This document shows, one piece after another, positions 16,233 to 24,145 of a stretch of 24,404 nt of DNA. The translations under genes and the position numbers were made by a program. The DNA is taken from NCBI GenBank assembly GCA_030640275.1, contig DAOWJR010000007.1, forward strand, positions 1 to 24,404, given 5' to 3'. Numbering within the stretch: position 1 is the first letter of the stretch; each line of letters starts with the position of its first letter. This stretch comes from Actinomycetes bacterium (GTDB lineage: Bacteria; Actinomycetota; Humimicrobiia; JAHJRV01). The notes beneath the pieces were generated by a model, which saw nothing but the letters and a program-made list of their open reading frames with translations, ran no database searches and was not told the origin of the DNA.

Positions 16233-17355
16233 CTAAATGCACCTCGATAACTTTGCTTAAATTTCTCTCTAAATTCTCTCCACAAATTTCCCAAGTGAAG
16301 TTCTCTTTTATCCATTCTCTCCCTTTTTTGCCCATACTTTGAGCGATCTCAGGTTTGTTTAACAAATACCCAATTGCTTTAGCAAACTCTTTTTCGTCTC
16401 TGTTTGTTAATATTCCTGTTTCGTTATGAATAATAGTTTCTCTAGCGCCACCCTCTCTTACTGCAACTATCGGGGTTTCGCATGCCAATGCAACTGGTTC
16501 AACTGATGGCTCTACTAGGAAAGGAATTACAACTACTTTTGCTTTGTTGTGCAACTTAACAAATTCTTCATCAGGAATATACTCTTTTATTTCTAGATTT
16601 ACACCTAATATCTTAGCTAATTTATATAATCTCTTTTTCTCGCCTTCTGATCCCAAGGCAGCAACTATTATTAACTTCGGACGTTTTTCTTTCGGTACCA
16701 AACCAATACTTCGGATTGTAAATTCATGTGCTTTATGAGGTAGCAATACACCAACTGATAGAACCATGTTTTCTTTTTTTACACCCCCTATTTTTCTATA
16801 TTTTCTTATATCTACACCGAGAGGATTTGTTATTGAAAATGTTCCATAAACTTTCCATACATATTCACGAGAGTAATCTGATGAGGATAGAATTAAGTCA
16901 GCATGTTTAATACAATACCTATCTCTATATTTTCTATAAAATGTAGCAACTTTAAGAATCTTCCTCTCCTTTGATACAATAGGTTCATAAAATATTCTTG
17001 GAGGCTCATAGCAGTAATAAACTTTTGGGATTTTCAATAGAGGTAATATAAATACGGAATACTTGTAGTGATTAATAAAAGCTACATCATACCCTTTTTT
17101 GTTAATTTCTTTTGATATTCTTTTATATTTCCTGGATGCTATTATATCATTTATGAATGGTATCTTATGCTCTTTAAACCCAAGAGAAATTATATTAAAT
17201 TCATCTTTGATCTCTGTATAAATCTCGTTAGTGATATATAAGCAATAAATATTCACATCGCATCCTCGTCCCCTTAAAGAGGACATCATATTTAAAAATG
17301 CTAATTGTGCCCCACTTTTAGTATTAAGGAAGTTTGTTATTGCTGCAATTTTCAT
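16219..17355 (-). CDS. GT4-family glycosyltransferase with irregular donor motif
   Basis: The 378-aa protein begins MKIAAITNFLNTKSGAQLAF and has YYCYEPPRIFYEP in the acceptor domain. The donor domain contains MVLSVGVLLPHKAHEFTIR. EPSVEPVALACETPIVAV is followed by EGGARETI and the terminal REWIKENFTWE helix. In GT4 enzymes the donor loop normally reads E-x7-E followed by A-x-A-x-G; here it is two residues shorter, Val stands where the second Glu is expected, and Glu replaces the Gly. The enzyme shares the EPPR motif with the GT4 at 18022, so they are probably paralogues. Start ATG 17355 has AAGG 8 nt upstream and lies 2 nt after the acyltransferase stop. Confidence 0.85.
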   Translation of the reverse strand: MKIAAITNFLNTKSGAQLAFLNMMSSLRGRGCDVNIYCLYITNEIYTEIKDEFNIISLGFKEHKIPFINDIIASRKYKRISKEINKKGYDVAFINHYKYSVFILPLLKIPKVYYCYEPPRIFYEPIVSKERKILKVATFYRKYRDRYCIKHADLILSSSDYSREYVWKVYGTFSITNPLGVDIRKYRKIGGVKKENMVLSVGVLLPHKAHEFTIRSIGLVPKEKRPKLIIVAALGSEGEKKRLYKLAKILGVNLEIKEYIPDEEFVKLHNKAKVVVIPFLVEPSVEPVALACETPIVAVREGGARETIIHNETGILTNRDEKEFAKAIGYLLNKPEIAQSMGKKGREWIKENFTWEICGENLERNLSKVIEVHLDGKR

Positions 17356-17357
17356 AT

Positions 17358-18029
17358 TTATTGCCTTATTTTTAGTGGTTTGGCTGGAACTCCTATGACA
17401 ATTGTATTTTTGGGGACATTTTTTGTTACAACAGATCCAGCACCTACTACAGAATTGTCTCCGATCTCAACTCCTGGTAAGATTACAACATTTGCCCCTA
17501 TTAAAACATTATTGCCTATAGCTATTTTTTCTGTTTTAATTTGCTCTCTAATTAGTTTTTCTTTATTTTTATAATCGTTGGAATGAGAATAGATTTTAAC
17601 ACCAGAAGAGATAGCGACATCATTACCAATCTCCACACCACCTACACCTGAAATCAAAGTAAAATCTGCTATATGTGTATTATCACCTATTTTTATTTTT
17701 CCTCCATTAGATTCATTGTAAATTGTAACGTAATTTCCTATACTTATATAATTTCCTATTTCTATCTTCCCATGATAATATATCACGCATCCTGTACCAA
17801 TTCTAGGAAAATATCCACATTTTCTAAACTTCTTAGACAGTGATGCGCCATTAACGAAAGTAAATAAATAATAGTCTCTTCTTTTAGCGACAAATTTATT
17901 TATTGAACTTATTATTGGTAGTGTAGATATTTTAAGTATCAATTTAACTATGTGAAGGATCCTTCTGGATTTTGTTTTGGATTTATATTTAGATGAAATT
18001 TTGTCCAAAAGGTAATTACCCTTACACAT
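17358..18029 (-). CDS. Left-handed beta-helix (hexapeptide) acyltransferase
   Basis: The 223-aa protein has an N-terminal basic and partly hydrophobic region of about 70 residues, then hexapeptide repeats (IEIGNYISIGNYVTIYN, KIKIGDNTHIADFTLISG, VEIGNDVAISSGVKIY). The CoA-binding end is IAIGNNVLIGANVVILPGV followed by VVGAGSVVTKNVPKNT and VIGVPAKPL. This is the WcaF/NodL/maltose-acetyltransferase type, which O- or N-acetylates sugars as a trimer. His in IYSHSNDY near 150 is the expected catalytic residue. The ATG overlaps the stop of the upstream GT4 gene by 8 nt, with GAGG as ribosome site. It is paired with the GT4 that follows. Confidence 0.88.
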   Translation of the reverse strand: MCKGNYLLDKISSKYKSKTKSRRILHIVKLILKISTLPIISSINKFVAKRRDYYLFTFVNGASLSKKFRKCGYFPRIGTGCVIYYHGKIEIGNYISIGNYVTIYNESNGGKIKIGDNTHIADFTLISGVGGVEIGNDVAISSGVKIYSHSNDYKNKEKLIREQIKTEKIAIGNNVLIGANVVILPGVEIGDNSVVGAGSVVTKNVPKNTIVIGVPAKPLKIRQ

Positions 18030-19212
18030 TTTTAATTGCCTCTTTAAATACTCTAATAGTTTCTTTCGCCATTTTCTCCCATGTCATATTTTCTTCTACC
18101 CACTTTCTGCAATCTTTTGACATCTTTTTAATGTAATCTCTATTTTCAATACACCAAACGATCTTTTTTGCTAAATCTTTCTCATCCAAAGGCTTATACA
18201 AAAATCCTGTTTTTCCTTCTATAATTGTTTCCTTTGGACTACCATCGTTTGGTGCAATTACTGGTTTTCCAGAGGCTAAAGCTTCTGCTGGTGAACCTAT
18301 TTGTGGTTCTCTAATTGCTGTGAATACAAAAACATCACAAGCAGCATAATATTTTGGTAGTTCTTCTTCAGAAATAAAACCAACTACTTTAATGTAATCT
18401 TGAACATTTAACTCTTTTATCAAATTTTGCAATTTCTCTCTTTCTATACCATCACCAGTTATTATAATCTTTATTTTCTCGTATTTCTTTATCACATATG
18501 GAATTGCTCTTATCAACACATCAACCTTTTTTCTTGGATGAAGTTTATTACATGTCAAAATAACAAAATCATCATCCTTGGCGTATTTCTTTCTAATTTC
18601 ATTACGATCAATATTTGGATTAAAATTCTTATTTTCTATACCTGGCATGATAAAAATGCTATCCCTATCATATATCTTTTTTATTTGATTTTGTATGAAC
18701 TTGCTTATGGCAATTATCTCATCAATATAGTTTAAGGACCATTGATCCACTTTTCTAAGTACATTTCCGAATAAATTCATAGCAATTCGTTTTGGCATAT
18801 TGAATCGTTCATAGGTTTCCCTTGATAGATCATAAAGAAATCTTGGAGGTTCATTACATTGATACACAACTGGCACATTAATTTTTTTAAATTTTTTAGC
18901 TAATGCTACAGCTAAAGGTGTTGGATAATTGTGGATATTGATTATATCAAAACCATTTGAAAGATGCTTAATAATTTTTACAATAGAAAAATATTCCAAT
19001 AGTTTTGATAAATCCCAATTTTTAATGTTAATATATCCAGTCTCAATAATTTTTAAATTAGGATCAATCATACTGTTACATCTTTGATCATATTTTGGAG
19101 TAAACAGTATTACATTATTATTCATTTTGATAAGTTCAGAGCAAAGATTCAGTAATAATCTCTCTGCTCCATATGGACCTGTAAAGCTCGGAAACACTAT
19201 TGCAATTTTCAT
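18022..19212 (-). CDS. GT4-family glycosyltransferase
   Basis: The predicted start is ATG 19212, giving 396 aa that begin MKIAIVFPSFTGPYGAERLL, the usual GT4 N-terminus. A GTG at 19245 would add 11 residues without homology and has no clear ribosome site; neither has the ATG. The acceptor domain contains VVYQCNEPPRFLYDL and the donor domain ILTCNKLHPRKKVDVLIR. The signature EPQIGSPAEALASGKPVIAP keeps both Glu residues, then GSPKETI. The tail EENMTWEKMAKETIRVFKE is normal. Shared EPPR motif and gene order suggest common ancestry with the GT4 at 16219. It lies between two LbH acyltransferase genes. Confidence 0.9.
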   Translation of the reverse strand: MKIAIVFPSFTGPYGAERLLLNLCSELIKMNNNVILFTPKYDQRCNSMIDPNLKIIETGYINIKNWDLSKLLEYFSIVKIIKHLSNGFDIINIHNYPTPLAVALAKKFKKINVPVVYQCNEPPRFLYDLSRETYERFNMPKRIAMNLFGNVLRKVDQWSLNYIDEIIAISKFIQNQIKKIYDRDSIFIMPGIENKNFNPNIDRNEIRKKYAKDDDFVILTCNKLHPRKKVDVLIRAIPYVIKKYEKIKIIITGDGIEREKLQNLIKELNVQDYIKVVGFISEEELPKYYAACDVFVFTAIREPQIGSPAEALASGKPVIAPNDGSPKETIIEGKTGFLYKPLDEKDLAKKIVWCIENRDYIKKMSKDCRKWVEENMTWEKMAKETIRVFKEAIKNV

Positions 19213-19248
19213 ATATATCAATTTTTTATTTAATCTTAAGGACACTAA

Positions 19249-19914
19249 TTATTGTGGTATCGGTCTTTGTTTTATAGGCTTTGCTGGTGCTCCAACAGCG
19301 ATTGCAAATGCTGGAATATTCTTTGTTACAACAGCCCCAGCACCTATTATCGCCCCTTTTCCTATTCTCACACCAGGTAATATTACACTATTTAATCCGA
19401 TAAATGCGTAATCCTCAATAACTACAGGACCTTTCTCAGTATATTGTAATTCTTTTGGTGCCGAGGCAGACATACTTAATAAAATATTTTTTTCTATTCC
19501 ATGTGGTGTTTTATATGTGTTTGTGGAGGAGTATATTTTTGCGTTAGATGCAATACCTACAAAATCACCTATTTTCACATCATCACCACATTGGATATGT
19601 ACACCAGATGAAATGTGTACATATTTTCCTATTTTTAAACTACCATTATATATTTCTAGCTCAACATTTTTATCTATATAAGAATAACCATCAATTTCTA
19701 CATTTTCAGGATGGTATCTTATAATCACACCCGAATCTATCTGTACATAGTTTCCTATTTTTTTAAGTTTAGAGCTCCAATATCCAGCTCTGGCTATATT
19801 TGATATGTATTGAAAAGTATATCTAAATAGAGGGGGTCTTAAGAATCCTATAATACGGAAAATGTTAAAGATAATTGAGCATATAATGTTCCTATATCTC
19901 TTTTTCACATTCAT
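19249..19914 (-). CDS. Left-handed beta-helix (hexapeptide) acyltransferase
   Basis: This 221-aa protein has an N-terminal region of about 50 basic and hydrophobic residues, then hexapeptide coils (VEIDGYSYIDKNVELEIYN, LKIGKYVHISSGVHIQCG, VKIGDFVGIASNAKIYS). An inserted loop of about 25 residues (IEKNILLSMSASAPKELQY) is followed by VVIEDYAFIGLNSVILPGV, IIGAGAVVTKNIPAFA and AVGAPAKPI. It should acetylate or acylate a sugar, perhaps the 4-amino group of perosamine made by the upstream enzymes. GAGG stands about 9 nt before the ATG. It is a paralogue of the acyltransferase at 17358 but retains a longer loop before the CoA-binding coil, so substrate preference probably differs. Confidence 0.88.
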   Translation of the reverse strand: MNVKKRYRNIICSIIFNIFRIIGFLRPPLFRYTFQYISNIARAGYWSSKLKKIGNYVQIDSGVIIRYHPENVEIDGYSYIDKNVELEIYNGSLKIGKYVHISSGVHIQCGDDVKIGDFVGIASNAKIYSSTNTYKTPHGIEKNILLSMSASAPKELQYTEKGPVVIEDYAFIGLNSVILPGVRIGKGAIIGAGAVVTKNIPAFAIAVGAPAKPIKQRPIPQ

Positions 19915-19925
19915 ACTATATTACC

Positions 19926-20015
19926 TCAAATTTCTATATCTTCAAGAATTGCTATGTTGTACCCCAACGTACAATTTTTGCCAATCCTTACAGTTTTATC
20001 GATAAACCTCTCCAT
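19926..20015 (-). pseudogene. Stump of an LbH acyltransferase gene
   Basis: Between fabG and the acyltransferase gene, ATG 20015 opens a 29-codon frame. It begins MERFIDKTVRIGKNC, followed by TLGYNIAILEDIEI, then TGA at 19928-19926. The I-G-K-x-C / L-G-Y-N-I-x-I-L-E-D-I-E-I spacing is that of the first coils of hexapeptide acyltransferases such as those that N-acylate aminosugars. Such proteins are 190 aa or longer, so only the start remains. No ribosome site is evident. Confidence 0.6.
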
Positions 20016-20027
20016 GCTTGTTGCCAA

Positions 20028-20789
20028 TCACATGTACATGCCACCATTTATGTTGATAACTTGTCCGGTTATGTAACCTGAGTTGTCAGATACCAGAAAA
20101 CACGTCAATTTTGCGACTTCTTCAGGTTCTCCTAATCGACCAAGTGGGATTTGGTCCAATATTTTTTGCATAACTCCTTTCGGAATGTTTTCAATCATTT
20201 TTGTTTTAATAAACCCGGGTGCAATTGCATTGACAGTTATATTATTTCTTGCATACTCTTTTGCAACAGTTTTTGTGAAGGAGATCACTCCCCCTTTTGA
20301 CGCAGCATAATTAGATTGTCCAAAATTGCCAATTTCTCCTACTATAGAAGAAATATTAATAATTTTGCCTCCACCTTGCTTTTGCATATATTTAATAACA
20401 GATTTAGTACAATTAAAGGTACCGGTTAGGTTAACTGAAATCACATCCTTCCATCGGTTTATATCCATATTCTCAAGTTTTTTATCCATCACAATCCCTG
20501 CATTATTTATTAGTATGTCAATTCTACCAAACTCATTTATTATTTTTTCGATCATCTTCTCTACTTGTTCTGGATTTGATATGTCACATTGAATATATAA
20601 GGTACGTCTCCCTAATTTCTTGATTTCATTCGCAGTTTCAATGCCCTTGTCTATGCTTTTGTTACTATTAACAACTATATCAATACCTTTTTTTGCTAAT
20701 TCAATTGCTATCGCACGACCTATACCTCTTGAACTACCAGTAACTAACGCAACCTTATTTATCTCTCCTTCTTTGTTTTTTGTTCCCAT
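20028..20789 (-). CDS. FabG-like short-chain dehydrogenase/reductase
   Basis: The 253-aa protein is a classical SDR closest in motifs to 3-oxoacyl-ACP reductase FabG. TGSSRGIG is at 17-24, NNAG at 95-98, the catalytic Asn120, Ser148, and Tyr161/Lys165 in YAASK. IAPGFIKTKM and the terminal GQVININGGMYM are also FabG-like. It reduces a keto group with NADPH. I set the start at ATG 20789 because GAGG (20799-20796) stands 6 nt upstream; TTG 20801 would destroy this site. Its position after the perosamine genes and before acyltransferases suggests it could supply a 3-hydroxyacyl group for N-acylation, or act on a sugar, rather than serve bulk fatty acid synthesis. This is inference. Confidence 0.85.
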   Translation of the reverse strand: MGTKNKEGEINKVALVTGSSRGIGRAIAIELAKKGIDIVVNSNKSIDKGIETANEIKKLGRRTLYIQCDISNPEQVEKMIEKIINEFGRIDILINNAGIVMDKKLENMDINRWKDVISVNLTGTFNCTKSVIKYMQKQGGGKIINISSIVGEIGNFGQSNYAASKGGVISFTKTVAKEYARNNITVNAIAPGFIKTKMIENIPKGVMQKILDQIPLGRLGEPEEVAKLTCFLVSDNSGYITGQVININGGMYM

Positions 20790-20866
20790 ACTAAACCTCA
20801 ATATGCTTCATATATTTTAAAATTTGCTGTTATGCTTTTATCAGTACTAACAATTTATTCGATTAT

Positions 20867-21925
20867 TCACTTCGTTAACCCCACCCCAGAAGGCAAATTA
20901 ATCCCTTTTCTTGCTACTTCTTCAGCAACAGGAAAACCCTCGTTATTTTTATATGGTGGCATTACATGTATCGGATAAAAAAACGGTCTCGTTTCAATTC
21001 CATTTTCTTCCAATTTTTTCATTAATTCGTCTCTTGTAATGCCAAATTTATCCCTATTTATTAAAATTGAATACATCCAATAAACACATTTCGCCCAAGA
21101 CATTTCTGGATGTAAGGTAATTTTACCTTCTTTGGCAAATTCTTCTAATCCATCTTCATACCATTTTGCAATTTGCCTTCTCTTTTCAATGAATTCATCT
21201 AATTTTTGAAGTTGAGCTAAACCAACAGCTGCCTGCATATTTGTCATTCGATAATTAAAACCAATAACATCATGCCAAAACTTTTTATTAGGATTCATTC
21301 CGTGATCTCTCAAAACTCTCATTTTTTCTGCTAACTCTTTATTGTTAGTTATGCACATCCCGCCTTCTCCCGTTGTTATGATTTTGTTTCCATAGAAAGA
21401 GAAACAAGAAATATCCCCAAAAGAACCTACCTTTTTGCCTTTGTATTCAGCTCCATGTGCTTCTGCTACATCTTCTATGACATATAATTCATAATCCTCT
21501 GCAATGTCCATAATAGGATCCATATTACAGGGATGACCATATAGGTGAACAGGAATTATTGCTTTTGTATTTTTTGTTATTTTCTCCTCTATTTTCTCTG
21601 GATCTATGCCCCAGTATTCCGGATGAGAATCTACAAAAATTGGTTTAGCATTACAGTAGGTTACAGCATTAGCAGTTGCTATAAAAGTTAAATCTGGAAC
21701 TATTACTTCATCACCTTTACTTATTCCTAAAGCTGTTAATGCTAGATGTAAAGCTGTAGTCCCGTTTGAAGTTGCAACACCATATTTACAATTGCAATAT
21801 TTGGCAAAATTCTCTTCAAACTCTGGAATAAACTTACCTTTTGAGGAAATCCAGCCAGATTTTACAGCTTCTATAACATTTTCAAGTTCCTCATCCCCCA
21901 ATGAAGGTTCTGCGACTGGAATCAT
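20867..21925 (-). CDS. per: GDP-perosamine synthase-like aminotransferase, C-terminus shortened
   Basis: This 352-aa DegT/DnrJ/EryC1/StrS aminotransferase probably converts GDP-4-keto-6-deoxy-D-mannose to GDP-perosamine with PLP and glutamate. Evidence is MIPVAEPSLGDEE at 1-13, SGWISSKGKFI at 23-33, Asp152 in IEDVAEAHG, the PLP Lys181 in FSFYGNKIITTGEGG, and IETRPFFYPIHVMP near the end, all close to perosamine synthases. The adjacent upstream gmd gene makes its substrate. The protein stops after GINLPSGVGLTK, about 17 residues before the usual C-terminal helix. The same frame continues after TGA as IIE, TAA, IVSTDKSI, which fits that helix. The ATG has AAGGTGG 6 nt upstream. Activity may be reduced. 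Confidence 0.87.
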   Translation of the reverse strand: MIPVAEPSLGDEELENVIEAVKSGWISSKGKFIPEFEENFAKYCNCKYGVATSNGTTALHLALTALGISKGDEVIVPDLTFIATANAVTYCNAKPIFVDSHPEYWGIDPEKIEEKITKNTKAIIPVHLYGHPCNMDPIMDIAEDYELYVIEDVAEAHGAEYKGKKVGSFGDISCFSFYGNKIITTGEGGMCITNNKELAEKMRVLRDHGMNPNKKFWHDVIGFNYRMTNMQAAVGLAQLQKLDEFIEKRRQIAKWYEDGLEEFAKEGKITLHPEMSWAKCVYWMYSILINRDKFGITRDELMKKLEENGIETRPFFYPIHVMPPYKNNEGFPVAEEVARKGINLPSGVGLTK

Positions 21926-22021
21926 ATTACACCACCTTATTTTTAAATTTTATTTAATTTCTTTAAAAGTATTTATAAAATTAAATTTTCTTTCTACATT
22001 TTTATGCTTTTTCTGTTTTAA

Positions 22022-23071
22022 TCATACTCTTAATGCCCTTGTCAAAATTTTTGATTCTCCAGGATAATTTGGAGCATCCCATGGGAATCTTTCACCATTT
22101 TGCCATCTTTTCCATCTATTTAAATCTTCTTTGACCATTACTTCAACTAATCTGTTAAATTTTGTTTTTGGTTCCCATCCTAGCTTTTCCTCAGCATTTG
22201 AATAATCTCCCTTTAAATAATTTACATCAAAGGGTCTCAAGAATCTTTTATCTATTTTAATATATTTTTTATAATCTAAACCAACAATATTAAAAGCCTT
22301 TTCACAGAATTCTTTTACATTATGAGTTTCATTTGTAGCTATCACATAATCATCTGGTTCTTTTTGTTGAAGCATGAGCCACATAGACTCTACATATTCT
22401 GGAGCATAACCCCAATCTCTTTTTGCTTCTAGGTTACCCAGCCTTAATTCTTTTTCAATTCCTAAAGAAATTTTTGCTACAGAGTTAGAAATCTTTCTTG
22501 TCACAAACTCTAGACCCCTTAAAGGAGATTCATGATTAAATAGAATACCATTACAAGCAAAAATTCCATATCCTTCTCTATAAATCCTTGTAATCCAATA
22601 GCCATATAATTTTGCTGCTGCGTAGGGGCTAGCAGGTTGAAATAAGTCTTTCTCATTGAATGAGCCTTGTGTCTTCCCGTTTCCATATAATTCAGAAGTA
22701 GATGCTTGATAAAATCTTATTTTTGGGTTTATTTGTCGTATAGCTTCCAAAACTCTCGTTACACCTAATCCAGTGATTTCTCCAGTTCCTATGGCTTGTT
22801 CAAAAGAAGCACCAACAAAACTCTGAGCAGCTAAATGATAAACTTCCTCAGGTTCAGATATTTTAATTGCTTCAATTAAAGATGCTGAATCTATTAAGTC
22901 AGCTGGAATCAAGTTAATTTTCTCAAAAATGTCCAGATATTGCAGCCTCCAGAAGTTTGGTGTAGATAATCTACGATATATTCCATAGATTTTATAGCCT
23001 TTTTCCAGCAAAAATTTTGCTAAATAAGCACCATCCTGTCCAGTTATTCCAGTTATTAAAGCTTTTTTCAT
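22022..23071 (-). CDS. gmd: GDP-mannose 4,6-dehydratase
   Basis: Gmd turns GDP-D-mannose into GDP-4-keto-6-deoxy-D-mannose, the precursor of GDP-perosamine, rhamnose, fucose and others. The 349-aa sequence has GITGQDG at 8-14, STPNFWRLQYL at 36-46, the catalytic Thr125, Ser126 and Glu127 in ASTSELYG, Tyr150/Lys154 in SPYAAAK, FNHESPLRGLEFVTRKIS, and the late LEAKRDWGYAPEYVESMW, all diagnostic. The ATG at 23071 has AGGTGAT 5 nt upstream. It is the first gene of the long leftward operon, followed by the aminotransferase, which points to perosamine. No fucose synthase or GDP-mannose synthesis genes are in the window. Confidence 0.95.
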   Translation of the reverse strand: MKKALITGITGQDGAYLAKFLLEKGYKIYGIYRRLSTPNFWRLQYLDIFEKINLIPADLIDSASLIEAIKISEPEEVYHLAAQSFVGASFEQAIGTGEITGLGVTRVLEAIRQINPKIRFYQASTSELYGNGKTQGSFNEKDLFQPASPYAAAKLYGYWITRIYREGYGIFACNGILFNHESPLRGLEFVTRKISNSVAKISLGIEKELRLGNLEAKRDWGYAPEYVESMWLMLQQKEPDDYVIATNETHNVKEFCEKAFNIVGLDYKKYIKIDKRFLRPFDVNYLKGDYSNAEEKLGWEPKTKFNRLVEVMVKEDLNRWKRWQNGERFPWDAPNYPGESKILTRALRV

Positions 23072-23720
23072 AAAATATCACCTATTATTCCAGATTAAAT
23101 TTACTCTGATAAAACTTTAAATTTTTCCTAAAGACTTCAGTTTTTTATTTTATCCTTAATTCTTGTTTTCACAGAAATATCTTAATTTTTAATTTATCTT
23201 TTTTGCTAATTCTGTATCTTATTCAAATGTTAGAAAAAGGGGAAAATTTAAAATTTATAATTTTATTAAATCATTTTTTGAAATAGATTTTTTCCCTTAA
23301 TTAGCTGACATCTAATAACAGATACCAATAAATTACAAAATAACCATACAACTCTGATAATAACTAGAATAAAGCTCCCAATTAGAAAATAATTTATTAT
23401 TATAATAAAAAGAGAAATAAAAACATAAATATATAATAGGTTTTATTGCTTTTCTAATCCTCTTTATAGCTATATATAACCCATTTATTAAAACAGGGAT
23501 AATTTAGATTTATAAAATTCATTATAGTTTTAGATAATTTTAAAAATATTCTTTACCAAATAATAATAAACTACCTAAATAAAGTTACAAATATAATCGT
23601 AAAAATAAGTAATTTGTTAAGCTTTTTGATATTATGAACAAAGTATGCCATAAATAAAGGAATTTTAACATATAAAATACATACTTTTAAATCTATTAAG
23701 AATATAAATTTATTTAAAAA
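23072..23720. other. AT-rich intergenic region upstream of gmd, no gene seen
   Basis: About 650 bases separate gmd from the transposase remnant. I find no start codon with a ribosome site leading to a plausible protein. A hydrophobic open stretch on the minus strand (roughly 23270-23440) lacks a start and looks like what AT-rich DNA gives by chance, though a decayed membrane-protein gene cannot be excluded. The promoter for the gmd operon should lie here, but I cannot point to a convincing -35/-10 pair. Confidence 0.5.
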
Positions 23721-23749
23721 GAGTTCTGTCAAAATTTTTCTGTAAATTC
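23721..23749 (-). repeat. Candidate terminal inverted repeat of the IS256-like remnant
   Basis: Read on the minus strand it is AATTTACAGAAAAATTTTGA followed by CAGAACTC, the form (ATTTACA..AAAA..TTGACA) common at ends of IS256-family elements. It lies just past the transposase stop. No partner copy was found to the right within the window. Confidence 0.5.
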
Positions 23750-23982
23750 AGCCATAAGTTATCCTTTTAAGCATTTACCATTTGAGGTAAAAAAGTGAAT
23801 TCAAATTCACATTCTTTTATCTCATCTAATTTAATTTTTTCCATATCTAAATATCTTCTTGAGCTTATCCAGTCCTCATAAATCTCCAGCATTATCGCAC
23901 TTATCAGTCTGAGACAGCTCTTATCATTTGAAAATATGTTGATCAGTTTATTCGTATTATAATCAATTATCTTAATAGCAAA
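23721..23982 (-). mobile_element. IS256-family element remnant: transposase C-terminus and one end
   Basis: A minus-strand frame from 23982 to the TAA at 23769-23767 (71 codons, no start) contains IFSNDKSCLRLISAIMLEIY, then EDWISSRRYLDM and a charged tail. This matches the end of Mutator/IS256 transposases, where IFPN-x-S-x-LRLV is followed by E-x-W and RRYL. Forty-six bases beyond the stop lies a terminal-repeat-like sequence (23721-23749). The rest of the transposase, including its DDE catalytic residues, and the other terminal repeat are missing, so the element cannot move by itself. It marks the right border of the polysaccharide genes. Confidence 0.75.
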
Positions 23983-24022
23983 TTATTTTATATCTATATA
24001 TTACAATTAGGAGAACAAACAA

Positions 24023-24145
24023 ATGAAAAAGAAAATAGTCACTGTAATAGATTGTACTACTTTGGATATAGTTTGAAAATGAGCTGAAAAAGATGGGATC
24101 CTTCTTTTAAAAAACTTATGCAAAAAACAACATAAAGAGAGTTAG
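24023..24145 (+). pseudogene. Degraded short ORF with a good ribosome site, unknown
   Basis: AGGAG (24009-24013) stands 9 nt before ATG 24023, which opens MKKKIVTVIDCTTLDIV and then meets TGA at 24074. The same frame continues after a second TGA at 24080 as AEKDGILLLKNLCKKQHKES to TAG at 24145. If both TGA codons were sense, the product would be 40 aa. I do not recognise it. The rest of the window to 24404 is AT-rich and holds no recognisable gene. Confidence 0.35.

Noticed and set aside
23270..23440. Hydrophobic open stretch upstream of gmd as a membrane-protein gene
   Set aside because: No start codon with a ribosome site, and Phe/Ile/Leu/Tyr runs are what AT-rich noncoding DNA yields.
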